In this document: piece by piece, positions 1 to 7,762 of the stretch
How the letters are laid out: each line of letters opens with the position of its first letter
Numbering within the stretch: the stretch's first letter is position 1
NCBI GenBank assembly: GCA_029940175.1
Contig: JAOZRM010000007.1
Coordinates: 1-28,089 of the forward strand
From: Candidatus Sabulitectum sp.
GTDB lineage: Bacteria > Fermentibacterota > Fermentibacteria > Fermentibacterales > JCC-6
Direction: 5' to 3'
Length of the DNA: 28,089 nt
Program-made: the position numbers and the translations under genes
Notes under the pieces: model-generated
Told to the model about the DNA's origin: nothing
Seen by the model: the letters and a program-made list of their open reading frames with translations, nothing else
Database searches by the model: none

Positions 1-167
1 GACATTCTATGATGTCTGATTTTTTCTGGAGATTTTTTGAATTCTTCATCCAGTTCACGGTACTGTTCCTTACGGGTTGGTCCGCCGAACTCGATTATTA
101 CTTTCTTAAGAATGAAGAAGCCCCCTATAACAGCACCTATGACCGAAAAAAGCTTTAAATACTCCAA
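1..167 (-). CDS. Small single-pass membrane protein, 5' part only
   Basis: An open frame runs on the minus strand from a TTG at 165-167 to the left edge of the window, 55 codons without a stop. The TTG has a good ribosome-binding site (GAGAGGAA, about 7 nt upstream). An in-frame TAG lies eight codons upstream, with no ATG or GTG between, so TTG is the only plausible start. The product begins MEYLKLFSVIGAVIGG and has one hydrophobic segment (about residues 4-25). A charged stretch rich in Lys, Glu and Arg follows and looks cytoplasmic. The protein is cut by the window edge and I recognise no family. It is divergent from the EF-G-like gene, with a shared upstream region of about 200 bp. That the frame is coding is an inference from the start signal and composition. 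Confidence 0.6.
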   Translation of the reverse strand, partial: MEYLKLFSVIGAVIGGFFILKKVIIEFGGPTRKEQYRELDEEFKKSPEKIRHHRM

Positions 168-262
168 CCGATATTCCTCTCTGGTTTTCTAGAAAATGTG
201 TTCGATTCAGTCCGATTTGATAATACAATATACATGCCTTTGACCAGACCCTGATTAAGCCG

Positions 263-292
263 TTGACACAAGTACACCTGCGACGGTAATAT
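263..292 (+). promoter_or_regulatory. Sigma-70-type promoter for the EF-G-like gene
   Basis: TTGACA at 263-268 and TAATAT at 287-292 are separated by 18 bp. The -35 box is a perfect consensus and the -10 box is one base from it. Transcription would begin near 299, leaving a leader of roughly 65 nt before the ATG at 365. The rest of the gap (168-262) shows nothing else I can name. Confidence 0.65.
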
Positions 293-364
293 TCAGTCTC
301 TAAGAAGGAACGAGTAATGGCAGATTAATTTATAGTTTAGCCAAATAACACACCGGAGATAATC

Positions 365-2413
365 ATGAAAAATTATAATTCTGAGAAGTTGAGAACTGTT
401 TCCGTACTTGGACACGGTTCCGTTGGAAAAACCAGTTTCTGTGACGCCATGCTTTTTGCAGGTGGAGGAACGGAAAGACTGGGAAGCGTAGACGAAGGTA
501 CCAGCATCTTCGATTACACCGCAGAAAGCCGGGAAAAGAAACACAGCTTCGGTTCTTCCATTGCTACTCTCGACTGGAATAACAAAAAGGTTAACATCAT
601 TGATACGCCCGGCCTTGCGGATTTTCACGGTGAGACCATTGCGGCTATCTCCGCTTCTGACATGGCTATCCTCCTTATTGACGGCAAGGACGGTGTTGAA
701 GTTGGCAGTTTCAAAACCTGGAGCTTTGCAAAAAAGGCAGATATCCCTGTTTTTATTTACGTGAGCAGGGTTGATCGTGAGAATGCTAATTTCGAAAGAG
801 TTGTAGAGCAGGCCAAAGAAATGTTTAACAAGCATGTTGTTCCAGTGGTCTTCCCCATAATGAATGGAGATTCATTCGCAGGAGTGGTTAATGCCATTAC
901 CGGTAAAGCTGTTGATGCGGAGGGTAATGAGATCCCTGTTCCAGACAGCGCAAAAGACCAGTGTGAAGACTACAGAATGCAACTGATTGAGGAAGCAGCA
1001 GAGGCTGATGAAGAGTTGATGGAGATATTCTTCGCAAATGAAACTCTCACGGAAACCGAATTGAAAAAGGGCATAAAACTTGCCGTAAAGAACAGAGGGC
1101 TGTTCCCCCTTTACTGTGGTGCTTCGATTCCTCCTGTTGGCCAGAAATTCGTACTCGACGCTATTGTGGAATACGCGCCTTCTCCTCTGGAAGCTTCTCC
1201 TTGTCCAGTAACTGATGGAGATCCTGTTCTTCCGGATCCCAAAGGTGGATTTGTTGCAAGAGCTTTCAGCACCAAGCATGACAAGCATGTTGGTGATATG
1301 GTCTATATTAAAATTCTGCGTGGGTCCGTTGATGGCTCACACGAGGCTATCAACATTGCAAGGCACCAGACAGAGCGACTTGGAAACTACTACTACATGA
1401 ATGGATCTTCAAGAGAAGATGCGAGTAAAATGGTCGTTGGAGATATAATTGCAGTTGCCAAGCTTAAGGGAACCATTACCAACGATGTTCTCTGCGATAA
1501 GAATGACCAGGTAAAGCTTGTTCCCATCTCCTTCCCCAACCCTGTATACAGGGCAGCCATCCGGGCGAAGAAGCGTGGAGACGAAGACAAAATGGGAGCT
1601 GGGCTTCACAAACTTGGCTCAATGGATCCTACGTTCATAACAAGAAACGAATCCAATATCGGACAGACAACAGTTAACGGTATGGGCGAACTCCACCTGA
1701 TGACAATGCTTGCTCGTTTGAAAGAGATGAGCGGTGTTGAGGGTGAGCTCTTCAAGCCAAGAATCGCCTACCAGGAAACAATTACTAAAAAAGCAAATGG
1801 TGCCTACAAGCATAAGAAACAGTCGGGCGGCAGGGGTCAGTACGGACATGTTCTCATGAGAATTGAACCGACCCCCCGTGGAGAGGGCTATGTATTCGCC
1901 AGCGAAGTCTCCGGTGGTAATGTACCCACAAAGTTTATACCTGCTGTGGAAAAGGGTGTTATCGAAGCCTTGCATAAGGGTCCACTCTCCGGAAGCGAAG
2001 TTATCGATGTTAAGGCTGTTGTAACCGATGGTTCATCACATGCTGTTGACTCTTCAGACATGGCCTTCAAACTCGCTGCCAGTAAGTGTTTCCAGAATCT
2101 TATGATGGAAGCTGGACCCATTCTTCTTGAGCCTATCATGACTATTGAGATAACTGTACCTGATGACTACATGGGTGATGTTATGGGTGATGTGAACTCC
2201 AGAAGAGGAAAGATCCAGGGGATGGAAGCCCAGGGTGGTTTCCAGGTGATAAAAGCTGCAGTTCCCCAGGCAGAGCTTTATCAGTATACCAGTTCACTTC
2301 GTTCTCTCACCCAGGCTCGTGGAAGCTTCACTCAGTCGTTCTCCCACTATGAAGCAACCCCTCGCGAGGTTCAGAAGAAGATAATGGAAGACTATCAGAA
2401 GGACGAGGAATAG
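365..2413 (+). CDS. EF-G-like translation GTPase (EF-G2 type) with altered G4/G5
   Basis: A 682-residue protein with the full five-domain layout of elongation factor G. It has the P-loop GHGSVGKT (16-23), DTPG (80-83), a domain II/III region, the domain IV segment GGRGQYGHV (488-496) and a C-terminal domain V. The P-loop lacks the HIDAGKTT form of true EF-G, which points to the EF-G-like paralogue family whose cellular role is poorly defined. The G4 motif, normally NKxD, reads SRVD (134-137). The G5 motif, normally GSA, reads GAS (252-254). Both specify guanine, so nucleotide specificity or affinity may differ. The ATG at 365 has GGAG 6 nt upstream. It is not next to rpsL, rpsG or tuf, so it is probably not the housekeeping fusA. 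A small secreted protein follows after 4 bp. Confidence 0.93.
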   Translation: MKNYNSEKLRTVSVLGHGSVGKTSFCDAMLFAGGGTERLGSVDEGTSIFDYTAESREKKHSFGSSIATLDWNNKKVNIIDTPGLADFHGETIAAISASDMAILLIDGKDGVEVGSFKTWSFAKKADIPVFIYVSRVDRENANFERVVEQAKEMFNKHVVPVVFPIMNGDSFAGVVNAITGKAVDAEGNEIPVPDSAKDQCEDYRMQLIEEAAEADEELMEIFFANETLTETELKKGIKLAVKNRGLFPLYCGASIPPVGQKFVLDAIVEYAPSPLEASPCPVTDGDPVLPDPKGGFVARAFSTKHDKHVGDMVYIKILRGSVDGSHEAINIARHQTERLGNYYYMNGSSREDASKMVVGDIIAVAKLKGTITNDVLCDKNDQVKLVPISFPNPVYRAAIRAKKRGDEDKMGAGLHKLGSMDPTFITRNESNIGQTTVNGMGELHLMTMLARLKEMSGVEGELFKPRIAYQETITKKANGAYKHKKQSGGRGQYGHVLMRIEPTPRGEGYVFASEVSGGNVPTKFIPAVEKGVIEALHKGPLSGSEVIDVKAVVTDGSSHAVDSSDMAFKLAASKCFQNLMMEAGPILLEPIMTIEITVPDDYMGDVMGDVNSRRGKIQGMEAQGGFQVIKAAVPQAELYQYTSSLRSLTQARGSFTQSFSHYEATPREVQKKIMEDYQKDEE

Positions 2414-2417
2414 TATT

Positions 2418-3035
2418 ATGAAGCGTACAGCAGCATTGGTCCTTCTGTTAATCTTCTCAAATGTTGCTGTAGCGTCCCCGTTTGCATCCGGAGGAGGATC
2501 CTCCTCCTCCGATGATGAAACAAACCTTACTATGATCTTGATGATAGTGGTTGTTGCGGGTGTTGGAGCTCTTCTTATCTCAGATGTGATCGCTGATAAC
2601 TCAAATGATTCTCACGATGCTCTAAGTCATAACGATCAGGAAGCTATCAGCGAGGATACAGGGGTAAACTGGGAGCAGCTTGCAAGTGGAGTTGAAATTG
2701 AGCATCTACCAGTTCTTGCTGTATCTGTTTTCAATGGAAGCAATGGACGAGACCTTGCAAACTACTTCAGTAACCTCATCGCTCCCGGAGATGATCTCTA
2801 CTACATTGTTTACGAGTCACCCGTTTCGTTCGGACAGATGGCTCCAGTGGAAGCAGCCGAAACAGGATTCTCATTCCTTGACTGCCAGTTATTCATGGCA
2901 GCTGATTCTCACAAGCTGGAATTGTACAGTAGCGAAACTAATGAGCCGCTTTGGCTTTTCAGCACATCAGAATGGGACTCGGCAATGGTCAGAGAAGCTT
3001 CTGCAAGCTTCCTTGACTTCTCGAGAAGCCTCTAG
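2418..3035 (+). CDS. Hypothetical secreted or membrane-anchored protein
   Basis: A 205-residue protein starting 4 bp after the EF-G-like stop. Its ribosome-binding site (GAGGAA) lies inside the upstream gene's last codons, so the two are probably co-transcribed and translationally coupled. Residues 1-20 form a signal peptide (Lys-Arg start, hydrophobic core, AVAS cleavage site). A low-complexity Gly/Ser/Asp linker (24-33) follows, then a second hydrophobic helix at about 37-56. The remaining 150 residues are soluble, acidic and rich in aromatic residues, and should lie outside the inner membrane if the signal is cleaved. I recognise no domain. Pairing a ribosome-type GTPase with an exported protein is odd and may simply be operon packing. 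A GC-rich hairpin sits early in the coding sequence (2489-2511). Confidence 0.82.
   Translation: MKRTAALVLLLIFSNVAVASPFASGGGSSSSDDETNLTMILMIVVVAGVGALLISDVIADNSNDSHDALSHNDQEAISEDTGVNWEQLASGVEIEHLPVLAVSVFNGSNGRDLANYFSNLIAPGDDLYYIVYESPVSFGQMAPVEAAETGFSFLDCQLFMAADSHKLELYSSETNEPLWLFSTSEWDSAMVREASASFLDFSRSL
2489..2511 (+). repeat. Perfect inverted repeat inside the coding start of the 205-residue gene
   Basis: CGGAGGAGGA (2489-2498) is followed by a TCC loop and its exact complement TCCTCCTCCG (2502-2511). It encodes part of the Gly/Ser/Asp linker. In mRNA the left arm looks like a Shine-Dalgarno sequence and the right arm like an anti-Shine-Dalgarno, so they would pair with each other. No T-run follows, so it is not a terminator. 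Function unknown. Confidence 0.6.
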
Positions 3036-3153
3036 ATCCGGTTTTACATTCAGATACCTGTAAGATGCGTACACTGTTTCAGTGCAATGACATGATGTAT
3101 ATATATACGATTGGTTGTGATGTGAGTAATATTCTAAACTTGTAGGAGCTGAA

Positions 3154-5511
3154 ATGAAAATTGCTGTTTTATTGACGATGATCACTGTTTCTCTGGCTAT
3201 GGCCGGGGAGTTCACTGTTAACATTCCGTTTTCTGCATCGGATGTCAGTATTGATCAGATGGGGAATTACACTGCAGTAACCATCCCTGGAACACCATCA
3301 CTGAACAGGATCGGAGCTCCGTCTCTGCCTGTTATCAATACTCCCATTGCCCTTCCTGCCGGCATGCAGGCAACTGGAATAGAAGTTATCAATGCTTCTT
3401 ATGAACCACTTCGCGGCCGATTCACAGTTCTTCCTGCAACTCAACCTGTACCACTTAGTCTTATGGATGAGACTGTGATCTCTCTTCCTGTACCGGATCA
3501 GCGTATCTATTCTTCATCTGAGACATTCCCGTCAAATGCTGCAAGATTCGAAGAATCTTCCATGCTTATCGGTTTTCCAGTTGCTTATGTAAGTGTTCAT
3601 CCTGTACGCTGGAATCCAGCCTCGGGAACTATTGAGATCCTCAGCGATCTTGAACTTCGTGTTACAACCGAAGAGGGCACTAACAATTACACTGTAAGAA
3701 CACGCTCGGCACAGAGTGAGGCTCGTACACGCACAATTGTTGAAGGCACTGTTGTTAACCCTGAAATGGTTCAGGCAAGCGGTGCTGCTATTGTTCCCGG
3801 CAGAGACCTGGAATACGGTGAATACGTTGTGATTGTAACCCCCACCTATCAGAGCTACGCACAGACTTTCGCCGACTGGAAAACCCGTAAGGGTATTCCC
3901 ACCAGTGTCTACACCACAACATGGATCCAGGGGCAGTATTCTTGTGTCGACCTCCAGCAGGAGATCCGTGCTTTTCTCACAGACTGTCGGGACGCCGGTG
4001 TTGAATACGTTCTCATCTGGGGTGACGACAACATCATCGCAGGCAGGGATGCAAGAATACATTACAGTTCTTACACAGAGTATCCTCCTGTGGATCTCTA
4101 CTGGTCCGATATCAATGACACCGCTCCAGGAGCAGATCTATGGAACTCCAACGGTAACGGAATCTGGGGAGAGCCTGGTGATGATGTGGATTATCATCCA
4201 GACATGTTCACCGGCCGTGCAAGTGTGAATTCAACCTCTGAAGCAACGCTTTTCCTCGATAAGGTTTTCGCTTACGAGCAGATCGGCTCAACAGATTACT
4301 TCGAAACTGCTCCTATTGAACTCCGTGTTGGCTACACCACTGAACAGCTCTGGCCTGGATGCTGGGGTTCAGCCGGTGCAGAGATCATCAGTAATGATGT
4401 TCCTTCCGGTTCATGGGAAGAAGAGAAGTGCTATAACTCCACTGGAAGCAACAGCCCTTCCATTACAACTGCCATGATCAATGCAGGACCTGCTCATGTT
4501 TACCATGCCAGCCACGGCAGCCAGACCAGTTTCTCCCTGCCCGGCGGTTCCTACTCCACAGCCAATTTCATGGCACTTACTAACATTTCAGGCGGTGGGC
4601 TTCCTGCAATCTGGAACTCAATTAGTTGTCTTATCGGACACCTTGACGGGTACGAGTGTATGGGTGACGCCTGGCTTGCCAGCCCTAACGGTGGAGGTTT
4701 CGGAGCCTTTAACGCAAGGTTTGGATGGGGTTCTCCTTCCAGCCCCGGTAACGGAGCCAGTGAAGTTCTCTGCCAGGCAATCTATGAAGAAGACTGGGTT
4801 GAAGGAAAGATTGCCCTTGGAGCAATCCACTCCATGGGTCGTGATGAGATGAATCCTGGAAGTGATGAGGTCATGGACTGGTGTGTAAAAGAATACAACC
4901 TGTTCGGCGAGCCCGAGCTTCCACTCTGGACAGCAGATGCAGCTCAGCTTTCTGCTTCATATCCTGCAACTATTCCTGGAACCATGAACATTACAGTAGC
5001 TGTTACATCAGGCGGGTCTCCAGTATCCGGGGCCAGAGTATGTATCTGGAAAGGTGATGACTGGTCAACAGCTGAGATCTACGAAGTTGAAACAACAGAT
5101 GGCTCGGGCCAGGCTGTTCTCTATGCAAATCCCTCCACCACCGGCGAGATGCTTGTCACTGTATGGGCGCATAATCACATCAGTCATCTTGGAGCAATTA
5201 CAGTGGATGGCCTGGGAATTGAAGAGCCTGCAGGTGTTACAGCCATTAATGCACCATACCCAAACCCGGCCAGAACCACTGCTGCCATCCCATTCTCCAT
5301 GGCAAATTCAGGCACTGCCTCCATTCAGGTTTTTGACCTGACGGGCCGCACTGTTGCCACACCTGCAAACGGAGAGTTCGCAGCAGGAGCGCACACGATC
5401 AACTGGGATCTGTCAGGTTCAAACGGAGCCAGGCTTCCAAACGGTTTCTACAGCGTTGTGATTACCACAGGTAGCACAGTAATGACCGAAAGAATAATGG
5501 TTCTTAGATAA
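3154..5511 (+). CDS. Secreted gingipain-like cysteine peptidase (family C25) with C-terminal Ig-like tail
   Basis: A 785-residue exported protease. The signal peptide covers residues 1-17 (cleavage after AMA), and an N-terminal propeptide-like beta-rich region extends to about 210. The C25 catalytic region spans about 220-600. The likely catalytic His lies in YHASHGSQ (His454; His451 is the alternative) and the likely nucleophile is Cys492 in NSISCLIGH, matching the His-Gly and following Cys of gingipains. YNLFGEPEL (581-589) is typical of non-Porphyromonas C25 proteins. A carboxypeptidase-regulatory-like domain (about 600-690) follows. The last 95 residues form a FlgD/T9SS-type Ig-like domain with YPNP, LTGR and NGFYSVVI motifs. 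The start has AGGAG 5 nt upstream. It probably degrades extracellular protein for fermentation. Whether the tail directs type IX secretion is inference. Confidence 0.9.
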   Translation: MKIAVLLTMITVSLAMAGEFTVNIPFSASDVSIDQMGNYTAVTIPGTPSLNRIGAPSLPVINTPIALPAGMQATGIEVINASYEPLRGRFTVLPATQPVPLSLMDETVISLPVPDQRIYSSSETFPSNAARFEESSMLIGFPVAYVSVHPVRWNPASGTIEILSDLELRVTTEEGTNNYTVRTRSAQSEARTRTIVEGTVVNPEMVQASGAAIVPGRDLEYGEYVVIVTPTYQSYAQTFADWKTRKGIPTSVYTTTWIQGQYSCVDLQQEIRAFLTDCRDAGVEYVLIWGDDNIIAGRDARIHYSSYTEYPPVDLYWSDINDTAPGADLWNSNGNGIWGEPGDDVDYHPDMFTGRASVNSTSEATLFLDKVFAYEQIGSTDYFETAPIELRVGYTTEQLWPGCWGSAGAEIISNDVPSGSWEEEKCYNSTGSNSPSITTAMINAGPAHVYHASHGSQTSFSLPGGSYSTANFMALTNISGGGLPAIWNSISCLIGHLDGYECMGDAWLASPNGGGFGAFNARFGWGSPSSPGNGASEVLCQAIYEEDWVEGKIALGAIHSMGRDEMNPGSDEVMDWCVKEYNLFGEPELPLWTADAAQLSASYPATIPGTMNITVAVTSGGSPVSGARVCIWKGDDWSTAEIYEVETTDGSGQAVLYANPSTTGEMLVTVWAHNHISHLGAITVDGLGIEEPAGVTAINAPYPNPARTTAAIPFSMANSGTASIQVFDLTGRTVATPANGEFAAGAHTINWDLSGSNGARLPNGFYSVVITTGSTVMTERIMVLR

Positions 5512-5526
5512 CAATCCGAACCACTG

Positions 5527-5556
5527 AAAAAGGGGCACCTTGCGGTGCCCCTTTTT
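5527..5556. terminator. Strong bidirectional rho-independent terminator
   Basis: Stem GGGGCACC (5532-5539), loop TTGC, stem GGTGCCCC (5544-5551), flanked by A5 on the left and T5 on the right. It works on the plus strand for the C25 peptidase and on the minus strand for the antitoxin/comM transcript, which ends 13 bp away. Confidence 0.93.
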
Positions 5557-5568
5557 CTTATGGTGCAA

Positions 5569-5790
5569 TCAGTCCCTGAACCTGCGTGAATCCCGCACAG
5601 CAGCAACAATTTCTTCCAATGTAATATCTGCTTTGATTCCTTTAACATCAAATGGTGATCCTCCTGGCGTGATACTACATACAGAGAAAACATCACCATT
5701 CTGACGTTTGATAAGAATTATTTCGGTAACAGCATAATCGAGAACATCAGCAAGTAGTTTCCGTGCATCAGAATATGTAAATACCCTCAT
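5569..5790 (-). CDS. Phd/YefM-like type II antitoxin
   Basis: A 73-residue protein beginning MRVFTYSDARKLLADVL, the N-terminal signature of Phd/YefM-type antitoxins (F-T-Y-S-x-A-R-x-x-L-x-x-V-L-D). A short beta segment (IILIKRQNGDVFSV) follows, with an acidic, Arg-rich C-terminus that would bind the toxin. Its ATG overlaps the TGA of the PIN-toxin remnant (ATGA), so the two were a translationally coupled pair with toxin first, the reverse of the usual vapBC order. The antitoxin frame itself is intact. Because the toxin gene is broken, this may now be an orphan antitoxin. Such proteins normally repress their own operon, but I see no clear operator. Family assignment rests on the N-terminal motif and the partner. 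Confidence 0.8.
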   Translation of the reverse strand: MRVFTYSDARKLLADVLDYAVTEIILIKRQNGDVFSVCSITPGGSPFDVKGIKADITLEEIVAAVRDSRRFRD

Positions 5791-6137
5791 TCTCTCACCG
5801 CCATTACATCAATGCCAATACTTTCAGCCAGCTGGGCCAGTCTTCTATCAAGAGTTAACAATGGGCTTCTCCAGTGATGAGCACACTCAAGAAAATATGC
5901 GTCGTAGGCATATATATCTTGTATTTATCTGCAATGGCCACTGCTGACCGTATATCAAAAGGCTTTAGTTCTACTGGAATATCAGCGACAATATCCCATA
6001 CCTCCGTTGCCATTCCAGATTTCAGTTTGCCATTCCTCAGCAGAGAGCTAAGAGCATTACCCACTTCAAAGGGTAATACATCCGGTGCGATAAGATCGTA
6101 CCCATATGTCAATTCAATTATCCTGTCTTTTTCCTGT
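5787..6137 (-). pseudogene. PIN-domain (VapC-like) toxin, truncated and frameshifted
   Basis: The first part of the frame encodes ELTYGYDLIAPDVLPFEVGNAL and onward to AIADKYKIY, a typical PIN-domain central region with the conserved Glu. At (AT)4 (5910-5917) the frame breaks. Removing two bases restores AYDAYFLECAHHW, then LLTLDRRLAQLAESIG and a TGA at 5787-5789 overlapping the antitoxin ATG, so the downstream frame is the authentic 3' end. The N-terminal strand with the first catalytic Asp is also missing, because the frame runs back into the end of comM and hits a stop. A shortened product could start at the TTG at 6110-6112. Two lesions argue for real decay, although the AT slip alone could be a sequencing or assembly error. 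Confidence 0.8.
5910..5917. repeat. (AT)4 microsatellite at the PIN-toxin frame break
   Basis: Four AT units interrupt the PIN frame exactly between the KIY and AYDAYF codons. Three units would keep the gene in frame. Slippage here could in principle switch the gene on and off, but the missing N-terminus makes a functional phase-variable toxin unlikely. Confidence 0.6.
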
Positions 6138-7670
6138 TCATACCCAGTAATCCTTCTCTAGTGCCCTGTACTGAACTGCCTCTGCAATGTGGGAGCTGGT
6201 AACCTTTTCTGCTGCCTCCAGGTCTGCAATGGTTCTGGCCACCCTTAGAGTTCTGTAGTAACCCCGTGCTGAAAGACCAAACCTGGCTGCAGCTGTATCC
6301 AGAAGCTTTCTGCCAGAGGAGTCAAGGGCACAGTGAGTTCGAGTAAGGGTGCTGGTCATGTGGGCATTGCAGTGAACGCCTGCTGTTGTGCAAAACCGGT
6401 CGGTTTGTATGGTTCTTGCTTTCATTACCCGGTCTCGAATCACTGTGCTGGTTTCTCCTGATGGATTTGATTCCCCAAGCTCGTTTCTAGGCACAGGAAG
6501 AACTTCCAGATGAATATCAATCCGGTCAAGAAGCGGCCCGGATATTTTTCCCAGATAACGCTGAACCTGGGAGGCTGTGCAGTTGCAGGATTTAGCAGGA
6601 TGGGTGAGGTAACCGCACGGACACGGGTTCATAGCCGCAACAAGCATAAATCTTGCTGGTAATTCAACACTTGCAGATGATCTTGAAATTATTACTTTTC
6701 CCGATTCCATGGGCTGACGCATTACCTCGAGAGCTCCTCTCTTGAACTCTGGTAGCTCATCCAGAAAAAGAACTCCGTTGTGGGCCAGACTCACCTCGCC
6801 GGGCCGGGGGTTGGAACCGCCACCGGCAAGACCTGGTGTTGAAACCGTGTGGTGGGGCGCACGGAAGGGACGATTGGTAACGAGAGCCTGACCCTGTGGA
6901 AGCATACCTGCCACGCTGTGAACCTTGGTAGTTTCCACCGCCTCCTCACGAGACATAGGTGGCAATATTCCCGGAAGTCGGGCAGAAAGCATTGTTTTCC
7001 CGGAACCGGGAGGACCGATCATCAAAACGTTATGCCCTCCGGCTGCGGCGATCTCAAGTGCTCTTTTCGCCTGCTGCTGCCCTCTCACCTCGGAGAAATC
7101 TGCAATAGAAGATTCCTGACCGTTGAGAACTTCCGATTCTGTAGATTCCTGCAGATTGTTGAGACCCTGCAGGAACAGTGAGACCTGTTCCAGATTCTCT
7201 GCGGGAAACACAGGTACCGGTGAGGCTATCACCGCTTCTCCTGCATTTGCAGCCGGTACTATAAAACCTTCAATTCCCTGCCCATTCAGCCCTGCAGCCA
7301 TTGGAAGCACTCCTTTTACAGGCCTCAGGGTGCCATCCAGAGCAAGTTCCGCAAGATAGGCATACCTTGCAGCCCTTTCCTTTGGAACAAAGCCTGAGGC
7401 GGCCAGCAGGCCAACTGCAATGGGGAGGTCAAAAGCAGCCCCCTCTTTCTTACGGCCAGCAGGAGCAAGATTTATTGTGAGTTTCTTGGAGGGAAGGGAA
7501 AAACCGGTGTTGCCGATTGCCGCCTGTACCCTCTCCCGGGATTCCTTCACCGCATTATCCGGCAGCCCTACAATGGTAAAAGTTGGCAACCCCCTTGTAA
7601 GATCAACCTCAACATCCACCTGAAAAGCATTGATACCCACAAGACCGACACTGCGTGTAAAAGCAAGCAT
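6138..7670 (-). CDS. comM: ComM/YifB-family Mg-chelatase-like AAA+ ATPase
   Basis: A 510-residue protein of the normal length for the family. The N-terminal Lon-protease-like fold (about 1-170) includes GLPDNAVKESRERV. The AAA+ domain has Walker A GPPGSGKT (219-226), Walker B VLFLDELPEF (300-309) and the Cys-rich element CPCGY...CNC (350-364). The C-terminal Mg-chelatase helical domain ends in EKDYWV. ComM is a hexameric helicase that helps branch migration during natural transformation, so the organism may take up DNA. I chose the ATG at 7668-7670 because AGGAGG sits 7 nt upstream. A TTG six codons earlier lies on the far side of that site. The gene is followed directly by the broken PIN-toxin gene. 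Confidence 0.95.
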   Translation of the reverse strand: MLAFTRSVGLVGINAFQVDVEVDLTRGLPTFTIVGLPDNAVKESRERVQAAIGNTGFSLPSKKLTINLAPAGRKKEGAAFDLPIAVGLLAASGFVPKERAARYAYLAELALDGTLRPVKGVLPMAAGLNGQGIEGFIVPAANAGEAVIASPVPVFPAENLEQVSLFLQGLNNLQESTESEVLNGQESSIADFSEVRGQQQAKRALEIAAAGGHNVLMIGPPGSGKTMLSARLPGILPPMSREEAVETTKVHSVAGMLPQGQALVTNRPFRAPHHTVSTPGLAGGGSNPRPGEVSLAHNGVLFLDELPEFKRGALEVMRQPMESGKVIISRSSASVELPARFMLVAAMNPCPCGYLTHPAKSCNCTASQVQRYLGKISGPLLDRIDIHLEVLPVPRNELGESNPSGETSTVIRDRVMKARTIQTDRFCTTAGVHCNAHMTSTLTRTHCALDSSGRKLLDTAAARFGLSARGYYRTLRVARTIADLEAAEKVTSSHIAEAVQYRALEKDYWV

Positions 7671-7710
7671 GGTTTTCCTCCTATACAAGGAGTAACCGCT
7701 ACTTTCTCGT

Positions 7711-7746
7711 AAAAAACAACAGGGGAGAGGTCAAACCTCTCCCCTG
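7711..7746 (-). terminator. Rho-independent terminator after the cyclophilin gene
   Basis: Read on the minus strand, CAGGGGAGAGG, a 5-nt loop and CCTCTCCCCTG (7746-7720) form an 11-bp perfect stem, followed by TTGTTTTTT (7719-7711). It closes the leuS-cyclophilin transcript 17 bp past the stop and separates it from comM. Confidence 0.9.
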
Positions 7747-7762
7747 CTATACGGTACGCTAA

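Noticed and set aside
293..835. 180-codon minus-strand frame opposite the EF-G-like gene
   Set aside because: It overlaps a conserved coding sequence and the promoter, with no start signal or family motif.
3068..3084. Small hairpin CACTG-TTT-CAGTG between the 205-residue gene and the C25 gene
   Set aside because: The stem is only 5 bp and no T-run follows, so it is not a credible terminator.
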